Shown: piece by piece, positions 6,109-11,947 of the stretch
Layout: each line of letters starts with the position of its first letter
Position numbering within the stretch: the stretch's first letter is position 1
Origin: Gammaproteobacteria bacterium
Lineage (GTDB): Bacteria; Pseudomonadota; Gammaproteobacteria; Cardiobacteriales; Wohlfahrtiimonadaceae
Direction of reading: 5' to 3'
Assembly: GCA_003864535.1 (NCBI GenBank)
Contig: BHEQ01000040.1
Span: 1 to 11,947 of the forward strand
DNA length: 11,947 nucleotides
Program-made: the position numbers and the translations under genes
The notes under the pieces: generated by a model
What the model was told of the DNA's origin: nothing
What the model saw: only the letters and a program-made list of their open reading frames with translations
The model's database searches: none

Positions 6109-7413
6109 ATGACTCGTCAATATTTTGGAACAGATGGCATTCGCGGACGTGTAGGCGTTCACCCTATCACTCCTGATTTTGTATTAAAACTAGGCTATGC
6201 CGTTGGGCGTGTGCTTGCTAAAGAAGGTGCGCAAATGTGCATCGGTAAAGATACGCGTCTGTCAGGATATATGTTTGAATCAGCATTAGAAGCTGGTTTA
6301 TCCTATGCTGGGGTTGACGTTGCTATGTTAGGACCAATTCCAACTCCTGGGATTGCGTATTTAACCCAAACTTTAGATATGCTTGGTGGCTGCGTTGTTT
6401 CAGCCTCACATAATCCATATTATGATAATGGAATTAAGTTTTTTGGGGCAACTGGTGAGAAACTTGATGATGAGATTGAGAGTAAAATAGAAGAAATTTT
6501 AGATCAACCTTTAAAGTGTGTTGATCCTGATAAATTAGGCAAGGCGCGGCGCATTAGTGATGCCGCTGGGCGTTATATAGAGTTTTGCAAAAGTAGTGCG
6601 CGTACTTTAGATTTACGTGGCTTGACGATTGTTTTAGATTGCGCAAATGGCGCAACATATCACGTTGCACCTTGTGTTTTTCGTGAGCTTGGCGCTAAAG
6701 TTATCACAATTGGCAATAGTCCTGATGGCTTAAATATAAATGACGGCTATGGCTCAACATCTCCTGAAAATCTGATCAAGAAAGTATTAGCAGAAAAAGC
6801 AGATTTTGGAATAGGCTTTGATGGCGATGGCGACCGCGTCGCTATGGTTGGTGCTGATGGTACTTTATATGATGGTGATGATCTACTCTATATTCTTGCA
6901 ATTCACCGCAAAGAGCGTGCTGTAGTTGGCACGTTAATGAGTAATTTAGGCTTTGAGCATGCTCTAAAAACACAAGGTATTGATCTTATCCGCGCTAAAG
7001 TTGGAGATCGCTATGTTTTAGAGCAAATGAAAGCAAATAATTTATTATTAGGTGGTGAGAATTCTGGGCATATTTTATGTATGGATAAGCATTGTACTGG
7101 AGATGGAATTATCGCCTCATTGCAAGTTTTAATCGCGCTTAATGCAAGTGGCTTAAGCTTTAAAGAGGCTTTAGCAAATCTAAATAAATATGCGCAAATT
7201 ATGATAAATGTTACGATTGAAAAAGGAGCAGTATGGGATACTCCTAAGCTTCAAGCACATATTGCCAAGCTTACCCATAATCTAAATAACACAGGGCGGA
7301 TTTTAATTCGCGCCTCAGGTACCGAGCCTGTAGTTCGGGTAATGGCTGAAGCTTTAGATCAAACCTTAGCTAAAAGTACAGTTGCAGACTTAGTTAAGAT
7401 GATTCAAGGTTAA
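6109..7413 (+). CDS. glmM: Phosphoglucosamine mutase
   Basis: GlmM converts glucosamine-6-phosphate to glucosamine-1-phosphate in the cytosol. GlmU then makes UDP-GlcNAc for peptidoglycan and lipopolysaccharide. The 434 residues are slightly shorter than E. coli GlmM (445). The N-terminal FGTDGIRGRVG is the family signature. The phosphoserine loop is SASHNP with Ser100 as the acceptor. The Mg2+ loop DGDGDR is at 238-243, the sugar-binding GGENSGH at 315-321, and the phosphate-binding RASGTEP at 401-407. All four active-site loops of the alpha-D-phosphohexomutase superfamily are intact, and GGENSGH favours an amino-sugar substrate. AAGGA lies seven bases before the ATG. folP, the neighbour of glmM in E. 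coli, is absent. A small terminator follows and sstT begins 76 bases after the stop. Confidence 0.96.
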   Translation: MTRQYFGTDGIRGRVGVHPITPDFVLKLGYAVGRVLAKEGAQMCIGKDTRLSGYMFESALEAGLSYAGVDVAMLGPIPTPGIAYLTQTLDMLGGCVVSASHNPYYDNGIKFFGATGEKLDDEIESKIEEILDQPLKCVDPDKLGKARRISDAAGRYIEFCKSSARTLDLRGLTIVLDCANGATYHVAPCVFRELGAKVITIGNSPDGLNINDGYGSTSPENLIKKVLAEKADFGIGFDGDGDRVAMVGADGTLYDGDDLLYILAIHRKERAVVGTLMSNLGFEHALKTQGIDLIRAKVGDRYVLEQMKANNLLLGGENSGHILCMDKHCTGDGIIASLQVLIALNASGLSFKEALANLNKYAQIMINVTIEKGAVWDTPKLQAHIAKLTHNLNNTGRILIRASGTEPVVRVMAEALDQTLAKSTVADLVKMIQG

Positions 7414-7433
7414 GTTATACAGATTAAAATTAC

Positions 7434-7447
7434 GGGCACATCTATTT
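7434..7447 (+). repeat. GGGCACATCTATTT intergenic word, exact copy 1
   Basis: This 14-base word is identical to 10139-10152. Here it forms the 5' arm and loop of the terminator after glmM. At 10139 the first half is kept but the pairing 3' arm is degraded. The sequences after the word also stay similar, both leading into TTTTA/TAAT-rich DNA. Confidence 0.45.
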
Positions 7448-7456
7448 GTGCCTTTT
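7435..7456 (+). terminator. Terminator or attenuator between glmM and sstT
   Basis: GGCACA (7435-7440) and TGTGCC (7447-7452) form a perfect 6-base GC-containing stem with the 6-base loop TCTATT, followed by TTTTATTATTT. It lies 21 bases after the glmM stop and 33 bases before the sstT start. No promoter fits between the hairpin and sstT with room for a leader, so sstT may depend on readthrough. Confidence 0.7.
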
Positions 7457-7489
7457 ATTATTTATATTTAAATTTAAAGGATATTAATT

Positions 7490-8752
7490 ATGACTGTTAC
7501 AAAGCTTCCGCAAAATAATTTTTGGAATATGTTAAAAAGCCATCTTGTTTTACAAATTGCGATAGGTTTAGTTTTTGGAATTATTATTGGGCATTTCTTC
7601 CCAAGTATTGCCAATAAAATAAGTATCTTAGGTGATTTATTTGTCTCATCTTTAAAAGCAGTTGCTCCTATTTTAGTCTTTATATTAGTCCTATCTGCGA
7701 TAGCTAATCGCCAAGCTGGGGTAAATACTAATATGAAATCTATTTTAATCCTATATTTTATTGGAACTTTTCTAGCTGCATGTGTCGCTGTTACCTTACA
7801 TTTAATTTATCCAATTAAATTAGAAACACTAAATCTAACTAGTGATATTTCTAGTGCGCCCCAGCAAGTAACAGAAGTATTAAGAACCTTAATCTTTAAA
7901 ATGGTTGATAACCCAATTAATGCGCTTTTACATGCTAACTATATTGGTCTTTTAGCATGGGCTATCGGGCTTGGTATTTGCTTTTCAAAAGCCAGCCAAC
8001 CCACAAAAAATATTGTCGCTGATTTAGCCCAAGGTGTAACTCAAATTGTACGCTGGGTTATTCGCTTAGCTCCTTTAGGTATTTTAGGTTTAGTGGCACA
8101 AACAGTTGCTACCGCGGGTTTATCTGGCATGAAATCATATATTGATCTTATCGTTTTATTACTAGCGGCTATGCTTATTGTTGCGCTAATTATTAATCCT
8201 ATAATTGTATTTACTAAAATCAAGAGAAATCCTTATCCATTAGTGCTTAAATGTCTACAAGAAAGCGGTATTACTGCATTTTTCACACGTTCATCAGCGG
8301 CAAACATCCCAGTAAATATGGATTTATGCCGCCGCTTAAATCTTAATAAAGAGACTTACTCTGTATCAATTCCATTAGGTGCAACCATCAATATGGCTGG
8401 TGCTGCAATCACCATTACCACAATGGCATTAGCCGCTGTTTATACTGCTGGGATTCAAGTTAGTATTGGCTCAATGCTACTTTTAAGTTTTGTTGCATCA
8501 ATTTGTGCTTGTGGCGCATCGGGTGTTGCAGGCGGCTCTTTATTATTAATCCCTCTAGCTTGCAGTTTATTTGGCTTATCAGATGATATTGCGATGCAAG
8601 TTGTTGGTGCAGCATTTGTTATCGGCGTAATCCAAGATTCAGCTGAAACCGCACTTAATAGCTCAACAGATGTTTTATTTACCGCCGCTTGTGATGAACA
8701 TTACGTCAAAGGCATAAACAATGCTGTATTGACTGAAAAAACAGTAGGTTAA
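7490..8752 (+). CDS. sstT: Na+-coupled serine/threonine symporter SstT
   Basis: SstT imports serine and threonine with Na+ across the inner membrane and belongs to the dicarboxylate/amino acid:cation symporter family. The 420 residues compare with about 414 in E. coli SstT, and the sequence follows that protein throughout. The N-terminal membrane segments contain LKAVAPILVFILV. The reverse-loop signature SSAANIPVNM begins at Ser268, and the substrate and Na+ site GATINMAG is at 297-304. Near the end come CACGASGVAGGSLLLIPLAC and SAETALNSSTDVLFTAA, both typical of SstT. AAAGGA at 7476-7481 lies eight bases before the ATG. The gene follows glmM after a short hairpin and converges on yrdA. Confidence 0.97.
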   Translation: MTVTKLPQNNFWNMLKSHLVLQIAIGLVFGIIIGHFFPSIANKISILGDLFVSSLKAVAPILVFILVLSAIANRQAGVNTNMKSILILYFIGTFLAACVAVTLHLIYPIKLETLNLTSDISSAPQQVTEVLRTLIFKMVDNPINALLHANYIGLLAWAIGLGICFSKASQPTKNIVADLAQGVTQIVRWVIRLAPLGILGLVAQTVATAGLSGMKSYIDLIVLLLAAMLIVALIINPIIVFTKIKRNPYPLVLKCLQESGITAFFTRSSAANIPVNMDLCRRLNLNKETYSVSIPLGATINMAGAAITITTMALAAVYTAGIQVSIGSMLLLSFVASICACGASGVAGGSLLLIPLACSLFGLSDDIAMQVVGAAFVIGVIQDSAETALNSSTDVLFTAACDEHYVKGINNAVLTEKTVG

Positions 8753-8775
8753 AAAGCATAATATTTATAAACGCT

Positions 8776-8808
8776 TAAGCTAAGAAAATATAAATATATC
8801 TTAGCTTA
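8776..8808. terminator. Hairpin after sstT (no U-tract)
   Basis: TAAGCTAAGA (8776-8785) and TCTTAGCTTA (8799-8808) are perfect 10-base inverted arms around a 13-base AT loop. Neither strand has a T-run directly after the stem, so it is not a textbook intrinsic terminator. It begins 23 bases after the sstT stop and may stabilise the 3' end or act with Rho. Confidence 0.45.
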
Positions 8809-8876
8809 GGTGAATAAAAGTTATTTTCAGTTTCTAATCAAATGTTGTGCTTTTTCTACGTTACGCGATTTTATTT

Positions 8877-8908
8877 AGTGCCGATTTACCTATGTAAACT
8901 GCACTTTT
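8877..8908. terminator. Hairpin abutting the yrdA stop codon
   Basis: AGTGC (8877-8881) pairs with GCACT (8901-8905), and inside it TTTAC (8885-8889) pairs with GTAAA (8894-8898) around a 4-base loop, with a small internal bulge. On the plus strand TTTT follows, so it suits termination of transcripts coming from sstT. It touches the yrdA stop at 8907-8909 and would form in that mRNA too, though without a U-tract. The remaining part of the 8753-8906 spacer shows nothing recognisable. Confidence 0.5.
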
Positions 8909-9437
8909 AGTTATCTTGTATATATATGTTTTTAAGTTCAACATAATTATTTGCTGAATAATAAATATTTTTAATTTCTTGATCGGATAATTTTCTCACA
9001 AAGCGTGCTGGGTTTCCCATCCATAATTCACCTTCAGGGATTAGCTTGCGCGGAGACAAAAGGCTGCACGCTCCGAGCATACTGTGTTTAGATACACAAG
9101 CACCATCTAAAATTGTTGAGCGCATTCCAATAAGACAGGCATCGCTAAGCGTGCAACCATGCAACATTACCCCGTGTCCAATAGTTACATCTGATCCAAT
9201 AAGCGTCGCATATCCTCCAGGAGAGATAGCGCCACTATGCGAGACGTGAATAATACTTCCATCTTGAATATTAGTCCGCTCACCAATGCTAATACTGTTG
9301 ACATCACCACGAATCACTGCCTGCGGCCAAATGGAGCAATCATCACCTAGAGTAATATTGCCAATGAGTAACGCACTTTGGTCAATATGGCATCTTTTGC
9401 CTAAAACTGGAGTATGTGTTTGATATTTTCTGATCAT
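8907..9437 (-). CDS. yrdA: Gamma-carbonic anhydrase-like hexapeptide-repeat protein (YrdA type)
   Basis: The 176-residue protein folds as a left-handed beta-helix trimer of the gamma-carbonic anhydrase-like family. The hexapeptide repeats are visible from GNITLGDDCSIWPQAVIRGDV through IGERTNIQDGSIIHV and onward to about residue 145. Three candidate zinc-binding histidines are present: His64 in IIHV, His88 in IGHG and His93 in LHGC, with the expected five-residue gap between the last two. The C-terminal helix contains YSANNYVEL, close to E. coli YrdA. The physiological reaction of YrdA/PaaY-type proteins is not settled; some hydrate CO2 and others hydrolyse thioesters. The minus-strand AGAGGA (9444-9449) is the ribosome binding site. 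It starts 39 bases after the peroxidase stop, so the two are probably one transcript. Confidence 0.9.
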   Translation of the reverse strand: MIRKYQTHTPVLGKRCHIDQSALLIGNITLGDDCSIWPQAVIRGDVNSISIGERTNIQDGSIIHVSHSGAISPGGYATLIGSDVTIGHGVMLHGCTLSDACLIGMRSTILDGACVSKHSMLGACSLLSPRKLIPEGELWMGNPARFVRKLSDQEIKNIYYSANNYVELKNIYIQDN

Positions 9438-9456
9438 GTTAAGTCCTCTTTATTTG

Positions 9457-9476
9457 ATTTTATTTTATTTTATTTA
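9457..9476. repeat. ATTTT pentanucleotide tandem repeat
   Basis: Three perfect ATTTT units and a fourth imperfect one fill 9457-9476, directly next to the peroxidase stop and just upstream of the yrdA ribosome binding site on the minus strand. Copy-number change by slippage would alter the spacing between the two genes without touching either frame. Confidence 0.6.
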
Positions 9477-9986
9477 TCATAATTCATTCTTAATACAAAT
9501 ATACTTCTCTATACTCATGGGAGTTGTTTTTGGGGAGAATCTTGCAACGACTATGCCGTGCTCATCAATCAGAAATTTAGTGAAGTTCCAAGCAATTGTA
9601 CCTAATCCAACTGCACCTTTTTGTTGTGATTTTAAAAAATTCCAAACAGGATGAGCCTTAAATCCATTAACTTTAATTTTATGGGTGACGGGAAAGCTTA
9701 CTCCAAAATTTAATAAGCATTGACGTGCTCCATCAACGCTTGGCTCTTGAAATAAAAATTGATTACATGGAAAGCCAACAATCATTAATGTATTCTTTTT
9801 TTGTTGATTAACTTGCTTATATAACGTTTCTAAGTCCTGCAGCTGCGGGGTGAAGCCACAACCACTTGCTGTATTCACCAATAGCAAATATCGACCTTGA
9901 TAGTCTGATAAATCTATTGTTTCTCCTGATAATAAAGGAATGATTAAAGCTGATTTTGGGAGTTCATATAAAGATTGTGTGCTCAT
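9477..9986 (-). CDS. gpx: Glutathione peroxidase-family thiol peroxidase
   Basis: This soluble thioredoxin-fold enzyme reduces hydrogen peroxide or organic hydroperoxides. From ATG 9986 it has 169 residues, the usual size of bacterial Gpx. The peroxidatic Cys43 is in ASGCGFTPQ; the rest of the tetrad is Gln80 in FQEP, with Trp133 and Asn134 in AWNFTKFL. GFPCNQF at 71-77 is the second signature. Cys90 in QCLLNFGVSFP lies where 2-Cys family members have the resolving cysteine, 47 residues on, which suggests reduction by thioredoxin despite the name. It lacks the insertion found in E. coli BtuE. The frame extends to a TTG at 10019, but AAGGA lies seven bases before ATG 9986 and homology begins after it. 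The LFQEPSVDGA stretch deviates from the usual GGQEPGS. Confidence 0.92.
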   Translation of the reverse strand: MSTQSLYELPKSALIIPLLSGETIDLSDYQGRYLLLVNTASGCGFTPQLQDLETLYKQVNQQKKNTLMIVGFPCNQFLFQEPSVDGARQCLLNFGVSFPVTHKIKVNGFKAHPVWNFLKSQQKGAVGLGTIAWNFTKFLIDEHGIVVARFSPKTTPMSIEKYICIKNEL

Positions 9987-10138
9987 ATTTTTTTCCTTGT
10001 TTTTATTAAGACTTTTCAAAATTAATGAGACTTTTTATCATTTAATGCTTGTAATCATATTTATAGTAAATCACAAGTATACGATAATCTTTATTTTTTG
10101 GTAGACTAGCCGCCTAGATTTTTGTAATGATTAAGCAT

Positions 10139-10152
10139 GGGCACATCTATTT
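10139..10152 (+). repeat. GGGCACATCTATTT intergenic word, exact copy 2
   Basis: It is identical over 14 bases to 7434-7447. It runs directly into the 53-base block copy B, so here the word and the block look like parts of one element. The complementary 3' arm seen after glmM (TGTGCC) is replaced by TACGCTTTT, so only a weak hairpin can form. Confidence 0.45.
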
Positions 10153-10205
10153 ACGCTTTTAATAATATCGCAAACCTTGAAAAATCTAATTTATAGAAGT
10201 TCCCT
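10153..10205 (+). repeat. 53-base upstream block, copy B
   Basis: Copy B aligns without gaps to 5382-5434 at 38 of 53 positions. Conserved runs include TTAATAA, GCAA, CCTTG and TCCCT. It ends 64 bases before the ibaG start codon and is followed by the tandem TGTATATCA pair. Confidence 0.5.
10168..10196 (+). promoter_or_regulatory. Possible promoter inside copy B, for ibaG-murA
   Basis: TCGCAA (10168-10173) and TTATAG (10191-10196) are 17 bases apart and occupy the same register as TTGCAA/TTAAAA in copy A. A start near 10203 would give a leader of about 67 bases. The ibaG ribosome binding site is AAAGG at 10258-10262. Confidence 0.35.
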
Positions 10206-10269
10206 TGTATATCATGTATATCATCTATCTTATTTAACTTTTTACTAACTACTTATTAAAGGCATTATC

Positions 10270-10506
10270 ATGACCAAACAAGAAATCCAAGCCCTTATTA
10301 GCGCTAACTTAGACTGCACGCATATTGAGGTTGAAGGTGATGATGGACAACATTTTGATGCGGTGATAGTCTCCCCGAAATTTGAAGGGGTCTCTATGCT
10401 CAATCAACATAAAATGATCTATGCAATTTTAGGCGATAAAATTAAAAATAATGAAGTTCACGCGCTTTCTTTAAAAACATATTCACCAGCGCAATGGGCA
10501 AAATAA
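10270..10506 (+). CDS. ibaG: BolA-family protein IbaG
   Basis: IbaG is a small cytosolic BolA-like protein that partners monothiol glutaredoxins in iron-sulfur handling and is linked to acid-stress responses in E. coli. The 78 residues follow the BolA fold: an N-terminal helix (EIQALISANL), a beta hairpin containing VEGDDGQHFDAVIVSPKF, a central helix (NQHKMIYAIL) and the C-terminal HALSLKTYSPAQWA. The conserved His28 in GQHF and His62 in VHAL are candidates for cluster binding. The TYSPAQWA ending is the IbaG rather than the BolA version. It stands immediately before murA, as in E. coli, but the mla lipid-transport genes that precede it there are absent. Confidence 0.93.
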   Translation: MTKQEIQALISANLDCTHIEVEGDDGQHFDAVIVSPKFEGVSMLNQHKMIYAILGDKIKNNEVHALSLKTYSPAQWAK

Positions 10507-10510
10507 TCTT

Positions 10511-11806
10511 ATGACCGCAACAATACAACCTCATGAATCTACACCTAAATTAATCATCAAAGGCTCTAAACATCCTTTGAAAGGCATCGTGCGTGCGAGT
10601 GGTGCTAAAAATGCAGTTCTACCTATTTTAGCTGCGACTATTTTATGTAGCGATATTGTTACTTTGCATAATGTACCGCAATTGCAAGATGTGATTACTT
10701 TAACTGACCTTTTATGCTCTTTGGGTGCAAAAGTTGAAATTAATGGTGAAACAGTCATTATTGATCCACGCGGAATTGATAATATTCGTGCTAGTCACGA
10801 ATTAGTTAAACTTATGCGCGCCTCTATTTTAGTGCTTGGACCTATTCTTGCACGATTTGGCAAAGCTGAAGTGTCTTTACCCGGTGGCTGCGCAATTGGT
10901 TCGCGCCCTGTTGATCAACATCTTAAAGGATTAGAAGCACTTGGAGCAAGTATTAGCCTTGAAAATGGCTACGTCCATGCGTATGCTCCACAAGCTACCG
11001 CAAAGCTTAAAGGTGGTTTAGTGATGTTTGATATGGTCACGGTGACAGGGACTGAGAACATCATTATGGCGGCGGTATTAGCCTGTGGCGTGAGCGTTAT
11101 TGAAAATTGCGCACGTGAGCCTGAGGTTACTGATCTGGTTAAAATGCTGGTTAAATTTGGCGCAAAGATTGAAGGAATTGGCACGGAAAAACTCACGATT
11201 ACAGGCGTTCAAAAACTCTCTGGTGGTGAATATCAAGTGATGCCTGATCGCATTGAAATTGGGACATATCTATGCGCTGCGGTGCTTACTCATGGGGATA
11301 TTACGATCGAGAATTGTGAACCTGAACATCAAGAGATGCTGATCAATAAGCTGCGTAAAACAGGCGCACTAATTAACGTTGGTAAAGATTTTATTCATAT
11401 AGTTAAAGATAGCTCTCCAATTTTACCTGTTAATATTAAAACTGCGCCTTATCCTGCTTTCCCAACTGATATGCAAGCACAATTTATGGTCGTTAACGCG
11501 CTTGCCAATGGGAGCTCAACTGTAGTTGAAACTATTTTTGAGAATCGCTTTATGCATGTTGAGGAGCTTGCGCGTATGGGGGCAAATATTCGTGTTGAAG
11601 GCAATACCTCAATTATTGCTGGAGTTAAGTCTTTATCTGGCGCTGAGGTTAGTTCAACTGATTTACGTGCCTCCGGATGTTTAGTTATCGCAGCTTTGGT
11701 AGCTGAAGGCACAACAACGATTGATAATATTTACCATCTTGATCGCGGTTATGCCAAGATTGAGGCGAAACTTAGTGCTTTAGGTGCTGATATTAAAAGA
11801 GTTTAA
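10511..11806 (+). CDS. murA: UDP-N-acetylglucosamine 1-carboxyvinyltransferase
   Basis: MurA transfers enolpyruvate from phosphoenolpyruvate to UDP-GlcNAc, the first committed step of peptidoglycan synthesis, in the cytosol. The 431 residues compare with 419 in E. coli, most of the difference being an N-terminal extension (MTATIQPHESTPK). Lys33-Asn34 in SGAKNAVLPIL match E. coli Lys22-Asn23. The catalytic Cys127 is in PGGCAIGSRP; because it is Cys rather than Asp, the fosfomycin target residue is present. Asp320 in FPTDMQAQF and Arg412 in HLDRGY match E. coli Asp305 and Arg397. The start codon lies four bases after the ibaG stop with no strong ribosome binding site, so translation is probably coupled to ibaG. 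The next gene starts two bases after the stop. Confidence 0.97.
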   Translation: MTATIQPHESTPKLIIKGSKHPLKGIVRASGAKNAVLPILAATILCSDIVTLHNVPQLQDVITLTDLLCSLGAKVEINGETVIIDPRGIDNIRASHELVKLMRASILVLGPILARFGKAEVSLPGGCAIGSRPVDQHLKGLEALGASISLENGYVHAYAPQATAKLKGGLVMFDMVTVTGTENIIMAAVLACGVSVIENCAREPEVTDLVKMLVKFGAKIEGIGTEKLTITGVQKLSGGEYQVMPDRIEIGTYLCAAVLTHGDITIENCEPEHQEMLINKLRKTGALINVGKDFIHIVKDSSPILPVNIKTAPYPAFPTDMQAQFMVVNALANGSSTVVETIFENRFMHVEELARMGANIRVEGNTSIIAGVKSLSGAEVSSTDLRASGCLVIAALVAEGTTTIDNIYHLDRGYAKIEAKLSALGADIKRV

Positions 11807-11808
11807 TT

Positions 11809-11947
11809 ATGAGTGATCCTAGTTGGTCGCATAATAATATAATTCGGCGTTTGCAGGCTCGATTGGATAAATTTAGCCCAAAATTGGCACTGCTAACGCG
11901 CTATGTGATCGCGGACCCGTTCTCGATTCAGCTTGAATCTATAACTG
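11809..11947 (+). CDS. N-terminus of an RpiR/MurR-family transcriptional regulator (partial)
   Basis: The frame starts at ATG 11809, two bases after the murA stop, and runs off the window after 46 codons. The visible part, with IIRRLQARLDKFSPKLALL followed by TRYVIADPFSIQLESIT, matches the start of the N-terminal helix-turn-helix domain of RpiR-family regulators, including the typical L..F/LSP...L..YVLADP pattern. Full-length members are about 280 residues with a C-terminal SIS domain that binds phosphosugars; that part lies outside the window. An AAGAG stretch inside the murA end could be a weak ribosome binding site. The tight spacing suggests cotranscription with murA. The ligand is unknown. 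Confidence 0.75.
   Translation, partial: MSDPSWSHNNIIRRLQARLDKFSPKLALLTRYVIADPFSIQLESIT

Larger units (their letters stand above)
9987..10269. other. Divergent spacer between gpx and ibaG
   Basis: This 283-base gene-free stretch must hold minus-strand signals for gpx-yrdA and plus-strand signals for ibaG-murA. Visible items are an imperfect dyad at 10048-10077 (CTTGT...ACAAG outside, ATTTA-TAG-TAAAT inside), the exact 14-base word at 10139-10152, the 53-base block at 10153-10205, and a 9-base tandem pair TGTATATCA at 10206-10223. No well-spaced promoter for gpx is obvious. No open frame or RNA gene is recognisable. Confidence 0.6.

Noticed and set aside
9046..9249. Open frame of 67 codons opposite yrdA
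   Set aside because: It lies wholly antisense to a firmly identified gene, has no ribosome binding site, and its protein resembles nothing; it is a shadow frame.
9436..9654. Open frame over the end of gpx and the gpx-yrdA junction on the plus strand
   Set aside because: Its hydrophobic N-terminus comes from translating the TTTTA repeat, and the rest is antisense to gpx; chance frame.
9987..10019. TTG start giving an eleven-residue longer glutathione peroxidase
   Set aside because: AAGGA is placed for the internal ATG at 9986, and the extra residues are Lys/Asn-rich with no family counterpart.
10531..10758. Antisense open frames within murA (also 10969-11196 and 11449-11712)
   Set aside because: They overlap conserved murA coding sequence, lack ribosome binding sites and have no recognisable domains.
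1..11947. Defence island, phage, CRISPR array or biosynthetic cluster
   Set aside because: Every substantial frame is a recognisable housekeeping, transport or stress gene except the DUF2726 protein; no spaced repeats, transposases, integrases or tRNA-flanked junctions are visible.

Overview
The window reads as ordinary chromosomal housekeeping DNA from a low-GC, AT-rich gammaproteobacterium. The basis is a PepN-type M1 aminopeptidase, an SstT-type serine/threonine symporter, an adjacent ibaG-murA pair, a YrdA-type gamma carbonic anhydrase and strong AGGAGG-like ribosome binding sites. The intergenic DNA is very AT-rich and the coding sequence favours A/T-ending codons. The family or genus cannot be fixed from the sequence alone. 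A small or host-associated gammaproteobacterium would fit, but that is inference. I see no tRNA or rRNA gene, CRISPR array, transposase, phage gene or plasmid gene, and no clear sign of a new multi-gene system. The less expected material lies in the spacers and in one divergent DUF2726 protein.

Layout. Bases 2-70 are the tail of an unidentified gene. pepN (241-2880) follows, then a 13-segment-class membrane antiporter/permease (3008-4327) with its own near-consensus promoter. A strong bidirectional terminator (4359-4389) separates it from rpsU on the minus strand (4418-4633). Divergent from rpsU is a glyoxalase I-like gene (4857-5276), whose promoter is followed by a perfect palindrome. Next come a membrane-anchored DUF2726 protein (5445-5996), glmM (6109-7413) and sstT (7490-8752). 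A small terminator hairpin lies between glmM and sstT. sstT converges on a minus-strand pair, glutathione peroxidase then gamma carbonic anhydrase (9986 down to 8907). After a 283-base divergent spacer, ibaG (10270-10506), murA (10511-11806) and the start of an RpiR-family regulator (11809 to the window edge) form a tight plus-strand operon.

How the genes relate. GlmM makes glucosamine-1-phosphate, which GlmU turns into UDP-GlcNAc, the substrate of MurA. Two steps around the amino-sugar/peptidoglycan branch point are therefore present, and the regulator behind murA belongs to a family that often senses phosphosugars. The glyoxalase-like protein and the peroxidase both serve detoxification, of methylglyoxal and of peroxides. 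PepN and SstT feed amino-acid supply, and the antiporter-family protein may do so too.

Spacer signals. A 53-base block with about 72% identity lies upstream of both the DUF2726 gene and ibaG, and in each copy it contains a possible promoter in the same register. A 14-base word, GGGCACATCTATTT, occurs exactly twice and once in degenerate form in three spacers, and at 7434 it forms the 5' arm and loop of a terminator. These may be members of a small dispersed intergenic repeat family.
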